From positions 1-64,000 of the forward strand of contig JAEACG010000003.1 of assembly GCA_016401345.1 (NCBI GenBank): 64,000 bases of DNA, given 5' to 3'. This DNA is from Fictibacillus nanhaiensis. GTDB taxonomy: Bacteria > Bacillota > Bacilli > Bacillales > Fictibacillaceae. Below the pieces are notes generated by a model. That model did not search any database. It worked only from the letters and a program-made list of their open reading frames with translations, and had not been told where the DNA came from. A program made the translations under genes and the position numbers. Numbering within the stretch: position 1 is the stretch's first letter; every line of letters begins with the position of its first letter. Positions 51,773 to 58,528 of this stretch are shown here, piece by piece.

Positions 51773-53040
51773 TGGATAACCAACTAAAAAACCTTAACCG
51801 TACTTTGGATAAACAAATCTCAAGTACTCCTGTTTTTACAGAAATAGATGAACAAAATATATTGCTCGCTATCCGTAATCCGTCATCTAAGAAGGATAAA
51901 CAATCGAAAACAAAGAGAACCATTGTTCCGAGGTTTCTTACAGCAGCGCTTTTTGCAGGAGTTATCTTTACTTCTTATACAATTATTGATCGCTATTTAA
52001 CCCCTGAAACAGCGACTGAAATTGCAGTTAATAAACCTAAAGCTCGCTACGCTCAAGAATTAACACAAGCTTCGAGTATGATTAGTTATGATGAAAACAC
52101 AAATATTCTTACGGTTAAAGGTTCAGTTAAAAATACGACTGAATTTAATAGTGAAAAGTTCAAGACAAGAATTACGGTATTGAACCAAGAACTTCAAGCA
52201 TCTCTTGGCTTAAAAACGTTTGATATTGTTGATGCGCCCAAAAAAGGTTATCTAAAACCAGATGAACCATTTTCATTTACAAAAGAAATTAAACTAGGAA
52301 AAACGATATCAGATACAGACTTAGAAAATGCCCTACAAATTGAGGTCTATACAGAAACAAAAATCCTAACCTCATTTATCATTGATAATATACAATACAC
52401 TGACATAAAAGCAGAAGAACCTATTGCATATAAAGAGCAGCCTGTCGTTGAAGAAAATAAAATTGAAAATAATGAGAAAAACACATCTTCAATAACCGAA
52501 AAAGAGAAACAAGAAAAAACCACAGTTGTTAATGAAGAAAATCCTACACCTACGGATTCCCTTGATAATTTGGAAGATCAATATGGTCAAAAGAAAACTC
52601 CATTTAACAATGTTGTTTTTGAAACAAAAGGCGGTCATTTCTATGTAAATGGCATTACAATTGGAAATACATTAGATCAAGCTCTTCAAATCTTAGGTCC
52701 CTATGATAAGCATAGCGAACCAGCACTTCACTCACCTACTTATGCAACTTGGAATCTGAAAACATCATTGGAAGAAAATGATAATTCCGGATTTTTTGTA
52801 GAACTATCAGAGTTAGAGAAAGAAAGTGAAATAGGATACTTAGGTTACATGACAGAAGATAAAGCTTTTGTAGATAAACTAGTAGCTCAGCTTGGTGAAC
52901 CTTTTAAAGAAATCCCAACTGTAACATTTTTCTATGAGGAAAAGTCTCAGCAAATGCTCATAATTAAAGACGAAGCTAATTATTATGAGATTACTCTTCA
53001 GTTTGAACCTGACATCGAGTTGTACAAGAATGAAAATTAA
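51772..53040 (+). CDS. Probable membrane-bound anti-sigma factor with extracytoplasmic DUF4309-like domain
   Basis: 422 residues: about 55 cytoplasmic residues, one transmembrane segment (FLTAALFAGVIFTSYTII), and two extracytoplasmic parts. The first is beta-rich (ITVLNQELQASLGLKTFDIV); then a Lys/Glu-rich linker; then a C-terminal domain (VNGITIGNTLDQALQILGPYDKHSEPALHSPTYATWN) resembling DUF4309. The N-terminus lacks an obvious zinc-binding ZAS motif (no HxxxCxxC), so assignment as anti-sigma rests on overlap with the sigma gene and topology. Confidence 0.8.
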   Translation: MDNQLKNLNRTLDKQISSTPVFTEIDEQNILLAIRNPSSKKDKQSKTKRTIVPRFLTAALFAGVIFTSYTIIDRYLTPETATEIAVNKPKARYAQELTQASSMISYDENTNILTVKGSVKNTTEFNSEKFKTRITVLNQELQASLGLKTFDIVDAPKKGYLKPDEPFSFTKEIKLGKTISDTDLENALQIEVYTETKILTSFIIDNIQYTDIKAEEPIAYKEQPVVEENKIENNEKNTSSITEKEKQEKTTVVNEENPTPTDSLDNLEDQYGQKKTPFNNVVFETKGGHFYVNGITIGNTLDQALQILGPYDKHSEPALHSPTYATWNLKTSLEENDNSGFFVELSELEKESEIGYLGYMTEDKAFVDKLVAQLGEPFKEIPTVTFFYEEKSQQMLIIKDEANYYEITLQFEPDIELYKNEN

Positions 53041-53055
53041 AATCAAAAACCAAAA

Positions 53056-53093
53056 CCCCTCAAAACCATGTTTATACAGCGTGGTTTTGGGGG
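53056..53093. terminator. Bidirectional terminator
   Basis: CCCCTCAAAACCA / TGGTTTTGGGGG stem between convergent genes, with an A/T-rich tail on both sides. Confidence 0.8.
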
Positions 53094-53117
53094 ATTTAGT
53101 TCTAAAGGACTAATGTT

Positions 53118-54092
53118 TTAAGGGATAATACTCATAGCTTCCTTTGTTTTTAATGCTTTTTTGTATTCTTCCTTTAGGTCATCTACTACTTCCTGAATGG
53201 TAGAGATTTTCTTCACACTGCCAACACCTTGTCCTGCGGACCAGATGTCTTTCCATGCTTTTGCTTTGGATTCAGAGAACGAGAGGTCAACATCATCCTT
53301 TTTCATCAAGTTTTCCACATCAAATCCCGCTCTTTGTAAGGATGGAAGCAGGTAGTTTCCTTTTATTCCACTAATCGCATCCGTATAAACAAGATCCTCA
53401 AGAGTAGAATCTATTAACATCTGCCGGTAATCTTCGCTCGCCGAAGATTCTTGCGTCGCAATAAAGCGCGTTCCCATGTATACGAGATCGGCTCCAAGAA
53501 CCTTGGCAGCTAGTATTTCTTCACCTGTAGAAATAGCCCCAGCTAGAATCGTCATCCCATCCCAGAATTCCTTTACGGCTTTTAAGAAAGCAAACGGATT
53601 TAACGTCCCACCATGGCCACCTGCTCCACTGCACACGAGTATTAATCCATCAATGCCCGTCTTAGCAGCCTTACGCGCGTGATCAAGCGAGATAACGTCA
53701 GAGAATACGAGACCTCCGTACCCGTGAACTATTTTAGCAACATCGCTTGGATTACCAAGAGAAGTAATCACCACTGGCGGTTCATATTTCTTTATTAGCT
53801 CCAAATCTTCTTCAAAACGTTTATTCGTACGGTGAACGATTAAGTTAACACCCCATGGAGCAATCTTTGCCGAAGGATCTTTTTCCCTGGCATTACTCAG
53901 CTCTTCTGAAATATGTTTCATCCAATTTTCTAATAGATCGGAGGTTCTTGCATTCAGTAATGGAAAGGTACCTATTATTCCGTTCTTACAGCTTTCAATC
54001 ACCATATCAGGACTCGATACAAGAAACATTGGGGCGTTAATCACTGGTAAACTGAGTTGATTCGACAAATTCATTGGCAATTTGTTAGACAA
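53118..54092 (-). CDS. Nitronate monooxygenase family flavoprotein
   Basis: TIM-barrel FMN enzyme (2-nitropropane dioxygenase-like) oxidising alkyl nitronates. N-terminal PVINAPMFLVSSPDMVIESCKNGIIGTFPLLNARTSDLLENW, VLIVHRTNKR-like region, VCSGAGGHGGTLNPFAFLKAVKEFWDGMTILAGAISTGEEILAAKVLGADLVYMGTRFIATQESSA is the FMN-phosphate signature. About 324 residues. TTG 54092 is suggested by its spacing from AAAGG; ATG 54101 is the alternative. Its upstream region is shared with the riboswitch transcript. Confidence 0.93.
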   Translation of the reverse strand: MSNKLPMNLSNQLSLPVINAPMFLVSSPDMVIESCKNGIIGTFPLLNARTSDLLENWMKHISEELSNAREKDPSAKIAPWGVNLIVHRTNKRFEEDLELIKKYEPPVVITSLGNPSDVAKIVHGYGGLVFSDVISLDHARKAAKTGIDGLILVCSGAGGHGGTLNPFAFLKAVKEFWDGMTILAGAISTGEEILAAKVLGADLVYMGTRFIATQESSASEDYRQMLIDSTLEDLVYTDAISGIKGNYLLPSLQRAGFDVENLMKKDDVDLSFSESKAKAWKDIWSAGQGVGSVKKISTIQEVVDDLKEEYKKALKTKEAMSIIP

Positions 54093-54236
54093 TTTATTCA
54101 TCCTTTCAGCAGCTAAAATTAGTTTAATGGGTATTTATTAAGAATAATTTCAACATAACCTGCATCATTCCTTTAAATTTGTTTTATAGGGGTCTTATTA
54201 CGCTTCCTTATATTACATTTTTATTACAGTCATTTT

Positions 54237-54269
54237 CTGACAACATTTTCTATTTAGCTTGTATATAAT
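54237..54269 (+). promoter_or_regulatory. Promoter of the riboswitch-sinI transcript with 21-base spacing
   Basis: CTGACA (54237-54242) and TATAAT (54264-54269) are 21 bases apart; TTTTCTGACAACATTTT matches the block upstream of the 49-kb sinI at 16 of 17 positions. Start would be about 54276, giving a leader with a few bases before the riboswitch. Confidence 0.55.
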
Positions 54270-54297
54270 CAATTTGAGTTAGGGAATAGGTCCTAAT

Positions 54298-54397
54298 TAT
54301 CCTTCAGACAAGGGCAAACATTTTCGAAAGAAGTGGGCGCAAAGCCACGGGTCTAAAGCTTAACTTAAAAAGCTACGATCGCCGGGTTACCTGGATA
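54298..54397 (+). ncRNA. Cyclic-di-GMP-I (GEMM-I) riboswitch upstream of sinI
   Basis: All conserved blocks of the class are present in order: AGGGCAAAC (54311-54319), the TTTTCGAAAGAA hairpin with its GAAA tetraloop, GGGCGCAAAGCCACGGGTCTAA and, after the variable P3 arm, CTACGATCGCCGGGTTACC. A closing P1 TATCC (54298-54302) / GGATA (54393-54397) is visible. The aptamer ends about 26 bases before the GTG start of a SinI-like gene. No terminator follows, so control should be translational. GEMM-I aptamers bind bis-(3'-5')-cyclic di-GMP. Confidence 0.96.
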
Positions 54398-54415
54398 TCA
54401 TTTACTTTCTGGAGG
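54301..54415 (+). promoter_or_regulatory. Predicted translational expression platform of the riboswitch
   Basis: CCUUCAGA (54301-54308), part of the P1 5' strand and linker, can pair fully with UCUGGAGG (54408-54415), the sinI ribosome site (one G-U pair). Formation of the ligand-stabilised P1 would compete with that pairing and free the ribosome site. This predicts an ON switch at high c-di-GMP. Confidence 0.55.
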
Positions 54416-54423
54416 GGTTCTTA

Positions 54424-54567
54424 GTGGAAAATACGTTTAAGCTGGATCACGAGTGGATTGAATTGATTAAAGAAGCGAGAGATCAAGGTTTTACTAAAGA
54501 AGAGATTATTCGTTTTTTACAAAATCCCCAATTAACGTTAGAAAACTATCAATTGCAAGGAAATTAA
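54424..54567 (+). CDS. sinI: SinI-type antirepressor under c-di-GMP riboswitch control
   Basis: 47-residue protein, GTG start behind GGAGGGG. Residues 8-32 (DHEWIELIKEARDQGFTKEEIIRFL) are the SinI helical-hook motif that pairs with the C-terminus of SinR. The C-terminal tail (QNPQLTLENYQLQGN) is extended compared with the 49-kb copy. Upstream is the c-di-GMP-I riboswitch, and sinR follows 95 bases downstream, the classical sinIR arrangement. Expected to antagonise SinR and de-repress matrix genes. Confidence 0.92.
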   Translation: MENTFKLDHEWIELIKEARDQGFTKEEIIRFLQNPQLTLENYQLQGN

Positions 54568-54662
54568 TTCATTGAAATAGTAAGCAAGTCACAGAATTTA
54601 TTTACTTACCTCATACAGAAAGATATAATAAAGGCAAATTATTTCTTAAATGGGGATTGCAA

Positions 54663-54986
54663 ATGATGATTGGTGAGCGAGTAAAAAAATACCGTACCGA
54701 AAAAGGCCTCTCCATTACAGCATTGGCTGATAAAGCAGGGGTAGCAAAATCGTATATAAGTGCCCTAGAACGAAATATTCAACAAAACCCTTCGATACAG
54801 CTTCTCGAAAAAATTGCGGATGTATTGAATATTTCTGTAGATCACTTAATTAAAGCTGAAGTTGATACAAAAAACCTAGATCAGGAATGGGCTGAATTAG
54901 TAAAGGAAGCCATGGGTTCTGGTGTAAGCAAAGAGCAATTTAAAGAGTTTCTCGAATTTAACAAATGGAAAAACAAACAAAACTAA
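54663..54986 (+). CDS. sinR: SinR master biofilm repressor
   Basis: 107 residues from ATG 54663 (GGGGAT five bases upstream; a second ATG follows directly). HTH_3 domain IGERVKKYRTEKGLSITALADKAGVAKSYISALERNIQQNPSIQLLEKIADVLNISVDHLI is highly similar to B. subtilis SinR. The C-terminal LDQEWAELVKEAMGSGVSKEQFKEFLEFNKWKNKQ is the multimerisation/SinI-binding helical hook. Together with upstream sinI it forms the canonical sinIR pair and is the best candidate for the true SinR among three paralogues. Confidence 0.95.
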   Translation: MMIGERVKKYRTEKGLSITALADKAGVAKSYISALERNIQQNPSIQLLEKIADVLNISVDHLIKAEVDTKNLDQEWAELVKEAMGSGVSKEQFKEFLEFNKWKNKQN

Positions 54987-55014
54987 CCACCTGACTTCAT
55001 CAGGTGGTTTTTAC
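54985..55014 (+). terminator. Terminator of sinR
   Basis: AACCACCTGA / TCAGGTGGTT stem, five-base loop, T tail. Confidence 0.92.
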
Positions 55015-55073
55015 GTGGTTTTTCCCTTTGCGGGTGTCTTCGTGGAATGTACATAATGATGGTAATGTATTTA

Positions 55074-55092
55074 TGTGGGGTCAGACCCCACA
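55074..55092. repeat. GGGGTCAGACCCC palindrome, copy 2 (extended)
   Basis: TGTGGGGTCAGACCCCACA: the shared core with extra complementary bases on each side, intergenic upstream of the STAS gene. Confidence 0.8.
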
Positions 55093-55165
55093 CAAATGTT
55101 TAATGTTAATTGAATTAGGGTACGGGAAAAGGGTGTCTACTATTTTTGTCTATGGAGGATTATAA

Positions 55166-56209
55166 ATGAAGCAGTCGCCAAATGAACTAATGGATTCTCA
55201 AAAAAGTGTAGATGTTAATGGTTCTTCTTTTCATTGGGACATAGCAAAAGGTATTTTTCAATTTGAAGGTCAAGATGTGATGTTGTTTTGGATTGATTCA
55301 GCATTCAAGGTGTTCCTAGATTCCATCGAAGAGATTACAGGAGAAGGAACTGCGGACCTTGTTTTTGAAACAGCTGGATATCGGACAGGGTTAATCGTTA
55401 GTGATTTTTACATAAGAACGATCGGAAATATTGAGATTTCCGCTGAATCATTACCTACCATTTATGCATCAGCGGGTTGGGGTAAAACATACATAGAGCT
55501 TGATGTTAAAAAGAAAGAAGCGATCATTACGATTACGAACAGCTGGGAAACGAAAGTTAAAAAAGCGCAGAACAGCGAACGCATGGGGCGATTCTTACCT
55601 GGCCATTGGGCTGGCGTTTTCACAGGACTCTTTCAAACCAACATGTGGTATGAGGTCCTAGAAAACGAAGCCGATCCTAACACACTAAAATTAGCCATCT
55701 CGGAATCACATATAACACCAAATGATAACATCCGTGATCTTGTTCAAAGGGATGAACAGCATGAAATTATGAAGCTAGAAGCTATGGTTGAAGACCGAAC
55801 AAGAGAGTTAACCGATTTGATTAGGGAGATTTCCTCTCCTATTATTCCGGTAACCGATCATATTGTGGTTATTCCCTTAATCGGTAAATACAATGAGCTC
55901 CGTTCTAAAGATATGTTAGAGCATACTCTGACTTCACTGCCTCAACACAAAGCAAAATTTGTTATCTTAGATCTAACCGGTATTAAGTCTATTGATTCTG
56001 AAATGGTGGATATGTTGAACAAGCTTGTTTCCTCTGCTCGGTTGTTTGGAATGGAAACGTTATTGGTCGGCATCTCACCTGAATTAAGTATAGAAATCAC
56101 GAAGCACCAGTATTCTCTTGGAGATAGTACATATTTTAGAAATCTGAAGCACGCCATCCACTTTGCCTTTGCAAAGGAAGGGATGCTCATACAAGAACCT
56201 ACGAAGTAA
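55166..56209 (+). CDS. STAS-domain protein with V4R-like sensory N-domain (RsbR-like)
   Basis: 347 residues. N-terminal domain (residues 20-190) with DSIEEITGEGTADLVFETAGYRTGL and FLPGHWAGVFTGLFQTNMWYEVLE resembles 4-vinyl-reductase/XylR-N type small-molecule or heme-binding modules. A helical linker (HEIMKLEAMVEDRTRELTDLIREISSPIIPV) leads to a C-terminal STAS domain (FVILDLTGIKSIDSEMVDMLNKLVSSARLFGMETLLVGISPELS), as in RsbR stressosome proteins. Proposed role: sensor that signals through protein-protein contacts. The usual RsbR phospho-threonine positions are replaced around LTGIKSIDSE, where a serine is seen. Confidence 0.83.
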   Translation: MKQSPNELMDSQKSVDVNGSSFHWDIAKGIFQFEGQDVMLFWIDSAFKVFLDSIEEITGEGTADLVFETAGYRTGLIVSDFYIRTIGNIEISAESLPTIYASAGWGKTYIELDVKKKEAIITITNSWETKVKKAQNSERMGRFLPGHWAGVFTGLFQTNMWYEVLENEADPNTLKLAISESHITPNDNIRDLVQRDEQHEIMKLEAMVEDRTRELTDLIREISSPIIPVTDHIVVIPLIGKYNELRSKDMLEHTLTSLPQHKAKFVILDLTGIKSIDSEMVDMLNKLVSSARLFGMETLLVGISPELSIEITKHQYSLGDSTYFRNLKHAIHFAFAKEGMLIQEPTK

Positions 56210-56243
56210 TAAAATCCACGCTGCGGTTGCAGCGTGGATTTTT
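56210..56243 (+). terminator. Intrinsic terminator of the STAS gene
   Basis: AAATCCACGCTGC / GCAGCGTGGATTT perfect stem, loop GGTT, T-rich tail. Confidence 0.95.
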
Positions 56244-56314
56244 GTTTTGTATAAGTGCTTACTGTCCCCCGTGTGTTTCTGGAAAGAACAAATTGAAGGG
56301 ATTTGTAATTGTAT

Positions 56315-56327
56315 GGGGTCAGACCCC
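56315..56327. repeat. GGGGTCAGACCCC palindrome, copy 3
   Basis: Same core and same left flank (TTTGTAATTGTAT) as copy 1, intergenic upstream of the small Cys/His protein gene. Confidence 0.8.
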
Positions 56328-56440
56328 CATTTCTATTAAACCCCATCATTCGTCTAAGCAACTTGTCTGCCTCTACATATGATATACAGAAACCGAAGCC
56401 AAATTGGAAGTCGGTATCAATTTGTGAGGTGAAACGATTA

Positions 56441-56683
56441 ATGTGTTACAAGTGTGGAAACTACGACCACTGCAAACATGAAAAGCACGAGAAGCATGAA
56501 AAAGTTGAGAAGTGTTACAAGAAAGTAGAATGGGTTTGTGAAGAATCTTCTTCATCATCCTCTTCATCTTCGTCCTCTTCTTCATCTTCTAGCTACGAAG
56601 TGTTGAAGTGCAAGAAGTTCAAAAAAGCTAAGAAAAAGCAACATCATTGCTGCTGCGATCCTTGGGCAAGAATCTTGTTCTAG
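56441..56683 (+). CDS. Small Cys/His-rich, poly-serine protein (spore-coat-like or metal-binding)
   Basis: 80 residues starting at an ATG behind GAGGTGAAACGATTA (the open frame continues upstream but has no signal). MCYKCGNYDHCKHEKHEKHE with CxxC and repeated KHE gives metal-ligand density; a run of 16 serines encoded by mixed TCT/TCA/TCC/TCG codons follows; the C-terminus YEVLKCKKFKKAKKKQHHCCCDPWARILF is basic with three adjacent cysteines. Composition recalls Bacillus spore coat/exosporium cysteine-rich proteins. No family recognised with confidence. Confidence 0.75.
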   Translation: MCYKCGNYDHCKHEKHEKHEKVEKCYKKVEWVCEESSSSSSSSSSSSSSSSYEVLKCKKFKKAKKKQHHCCCDPWARILF

Positions 56684-56687
56684 GATA

Positions 56688-56722
56688 GAAAAAAGGAGTC
56701 CACCATCGGACTCCTTTTTCTT
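56688..56722. terminator. Bidirectional terminator
   Basis: AAAAAAGGAGTCC / GGACTCCTTTTTCTT stem between convergent genes, T tract in both directions. Confidence 0.92.
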
Positions 56723-56724
56723 AA

Positions 56725-57378
56725 TTATAAACGTTTTGTCCCATAATAACGCGGCTTCCAGTAGCTGTTGTTCATATCTGAAATGGTTACTCCTGTTGAA
56801 GAACCCGCATGGATAAACTTCCCATTACCAACGTAGATACCCATGTGTGAAGCACCAGAATCTGTTGTTGAGAAGAATACAAGATCTCCAATCTCTTGAC
56901 TACCTACCTTATAGCCTGTGTTTACCCACATCTCTTTTACAGTACGAGGCAGGGTAATGTTATGGGAATTTTTAAAAACGTAGTTAATGTACCCTGAGCA
57001 ATCAAAACCAGAGGTAGTCGCTCCGCCCCATTTATAAACCGTACCTTGAAAACGTTTTGCATAATCAACTAGGTACGCATTGTTAACGTTATAGACTCCT
57101 AGTTTGTTAAACGTATTTCGACCTGCAATTCCATCTGCTGTTAAGCCTTTTGCACGTTGAAAACTCATAACTGCACTTTTCGTATAAGATCCAAAGTAGG
57201 TTGTATATGATCCACTATATGTAAAATAACCTTTACTGCGCAATAATGATTGCAACGTTCTCACGTCTGAATGTGTCATTGTCGGACGAAGTGTCTGATC
57301 TCCAATATTCGCAAACGCCTGTAGCGGCGACAATAATAAACTAGCACCTAAAACTGATGTAACTATCCATTTTTTCAT
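56725..57378 (-). CDS. Secreted NlpC/P60 peptidoglycan endopeptidase with peptidoglycan-binding domain
   Basis: 217 residues: signal peptide (about 24), peptidoglycan_binding_1 domain (MTHSDVRTLQSLLRSKGYFTYSGS...FGSYTKSAVMSFQRAKGLTADGIAGRNTFNKLG), then NlpC/P60 catalytic domain. Catalytic Cys in FDCSGYINYVF, His in SHMGIYVGNGKFIHAG and the third polar residue in the same stretch. Cleaves D-Glu-meso-DAP or similar peptide bonds, typical of cell-separation autolysins. A CTTGTCGAAT motif lies about 125 bases upstream. Confidence 0.93.
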   Translation of the reverse strand: MKKWIVTSVLGASLLLSPLQAFANIGDQTLRPTMTHSDVRTLQSLLRSKGYFTYSGSYTTYFGSYTKSAVMSFQRAKGLTADGIAGRNTFNKLGVYNVNNAYLVDYAKRFQGTVYKWGGATTSGFDCSGYINYVFKNSHNITLPRTVKEMWVNTGYKVGSQEIGDLVFFSTTDSGASHMGIYVGNGKFIHAGSSTGVTISDMNNSYWKPRYYGTKRL

Positions 57379-57552
57379 TATTTATCCCAAACTCCTTTGA
57401 TTTTCCAAGTAATCTATTATTATCCTACAATAAATAATAGGACTTGTGTTTTACGCTTCCGTTACGGAAAATAGGAATTTGGTCTTCTTGTAAAACCTTG
57501 TCGAATTTAGTATTGTGCTAAAATAATTATATGTAATAAACGATTTTGTCCT

Positions 57553-58422
57553 CTAATAGCCGAAATCTCCAAATCCTTCTCGCTGTAAAATTTCTTCAAC
57601 CCCAATGCTATGATCCTCTAAATATTGACTACCATACGTAGAAAAATGGTCAGTACAATTTGAGTTAATAACGGTAAACGAACTATAAAGAAAATCCCTG
57701 TCATCATTTGATGTAGATCCTGAACTGCCTATATGAATACACTTTTCCTTAATCTTTTCTTTACGCCCTTCTTCATCTATATAATAGTATTTATTATTAA
57801 ATGTACCTTCTGGTTCTGGTAAAGCTGTTAGCCCATACCCTTGATCATTTATTTTTATAACATTGTAGTCTCCCACTTTGTTTGGTTGAGGCTCATCTTC
57901 AATGTCGTATATCACTGTCACTCCACCTACATAACCAGCTGGGATGAGGTAGTATTCATTAGTTTTCTTTTCTAGTAATTCATGCATGTAAAGCGATAAA
58001 TACAATGTAAGTACAGTAAATCCAACCATAAAGATACTTTTCACTATCATTGGTTTCCACTTAAAGTTTTGTTTTTTTACCTTTTGCCATTCTTCAGACA
58101 AGAAAAAGAGAGCAGCACAAATAATTGCAAAGTAATAAAATTCTTTTATGATGAAATAAGACACAAAAGCAAAGAAAATATGTAAAAAGCCTGATACAAA
58201 GAAATGAGATTTAACAATTTTGTTCGTGAATGAATCTATTAGCAGAGATACAGGTATTCCATACAAAAAGTTTCCAGCTAGTGCGAATAACAAAACGATA
58301 ATTAAAGCTAAAGAACCTTCAGCTGAACCAGATTCATATACAAGATATAAACCTAGTAATAAGGTAAAGAAAAAGGATGCTAAAAGAGCGGACTTTATTT
58401 TTCTCAACAGATGTTCATTCAT
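57553..58422 (-). CDS. Hypothetical membrane protein with extracytoplasmic C-domain
   Basis: 289 residues with about five transmembrane segments in the N-terminal 150 and a C-terminal soluble part (KVGDYNVIKINDQGYGLTALPEPEGTFNNKYYYIDEEGR, HIGSSGSTSNDDRDFLYSSFTVINSNCTDHF). No family recognised. GAGAGGGGTTAGAAC ribosome site. No obvious link with neighbours. Confidence 0.7.
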   Translation of the reverse strand: MNEHLLRKIKSALLASFFFTLLLGLYLVYESGSAEGSLALIIVLLFALAGNFLYGIPVSLLIDSFTNKIVKSHFFVSGFLHIFFAFVSYFIIKEFYYFAIICAALFFLSEEWQKVKKQNFKWKPMIVKSIFMVGFTVLTLYLSLYMHELLEKKTNEYYLIPAGYVGGVTVIYDIEDEPQPNKVGDYNVIKINDQGYGLTALPEPEGTFNNKYYYIDEEGRKEKIKEKCIHIGSSGSTSNDDRDFLYSSFTVINSNCTDHFSTYGSQYLEDHSIGVEEILQREGFGDFGY

Positions 58423-58497
58423 GTTCTAACCCCTCTCTTGTGAATGTTTTCACATACATTCTATCACTTCGGCCTCAGTATTGGAATATTCAGGATA

Positions 58498-58528
58498 AAA
58501 AAAGAAGCCTGCTCTATCAGCAGACTTC
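58498..58528 (-). terminator. Terminator of the ABC exporter operon
   Basis: Minus-strand AAGTCTGCT / AGCAGGCTT stem (one G-T) with CTTTTTTT tail, beginning at the ATPase stop codon. Confidence 0.9.

Noticed and set aside
56309-56440. Upstream extension of the Cys/His protein frame
   Set aside because: The extension has no ribosome site, spans the GGGGTCAGACCCC repeat, and the ATG at 56441 has a good site.
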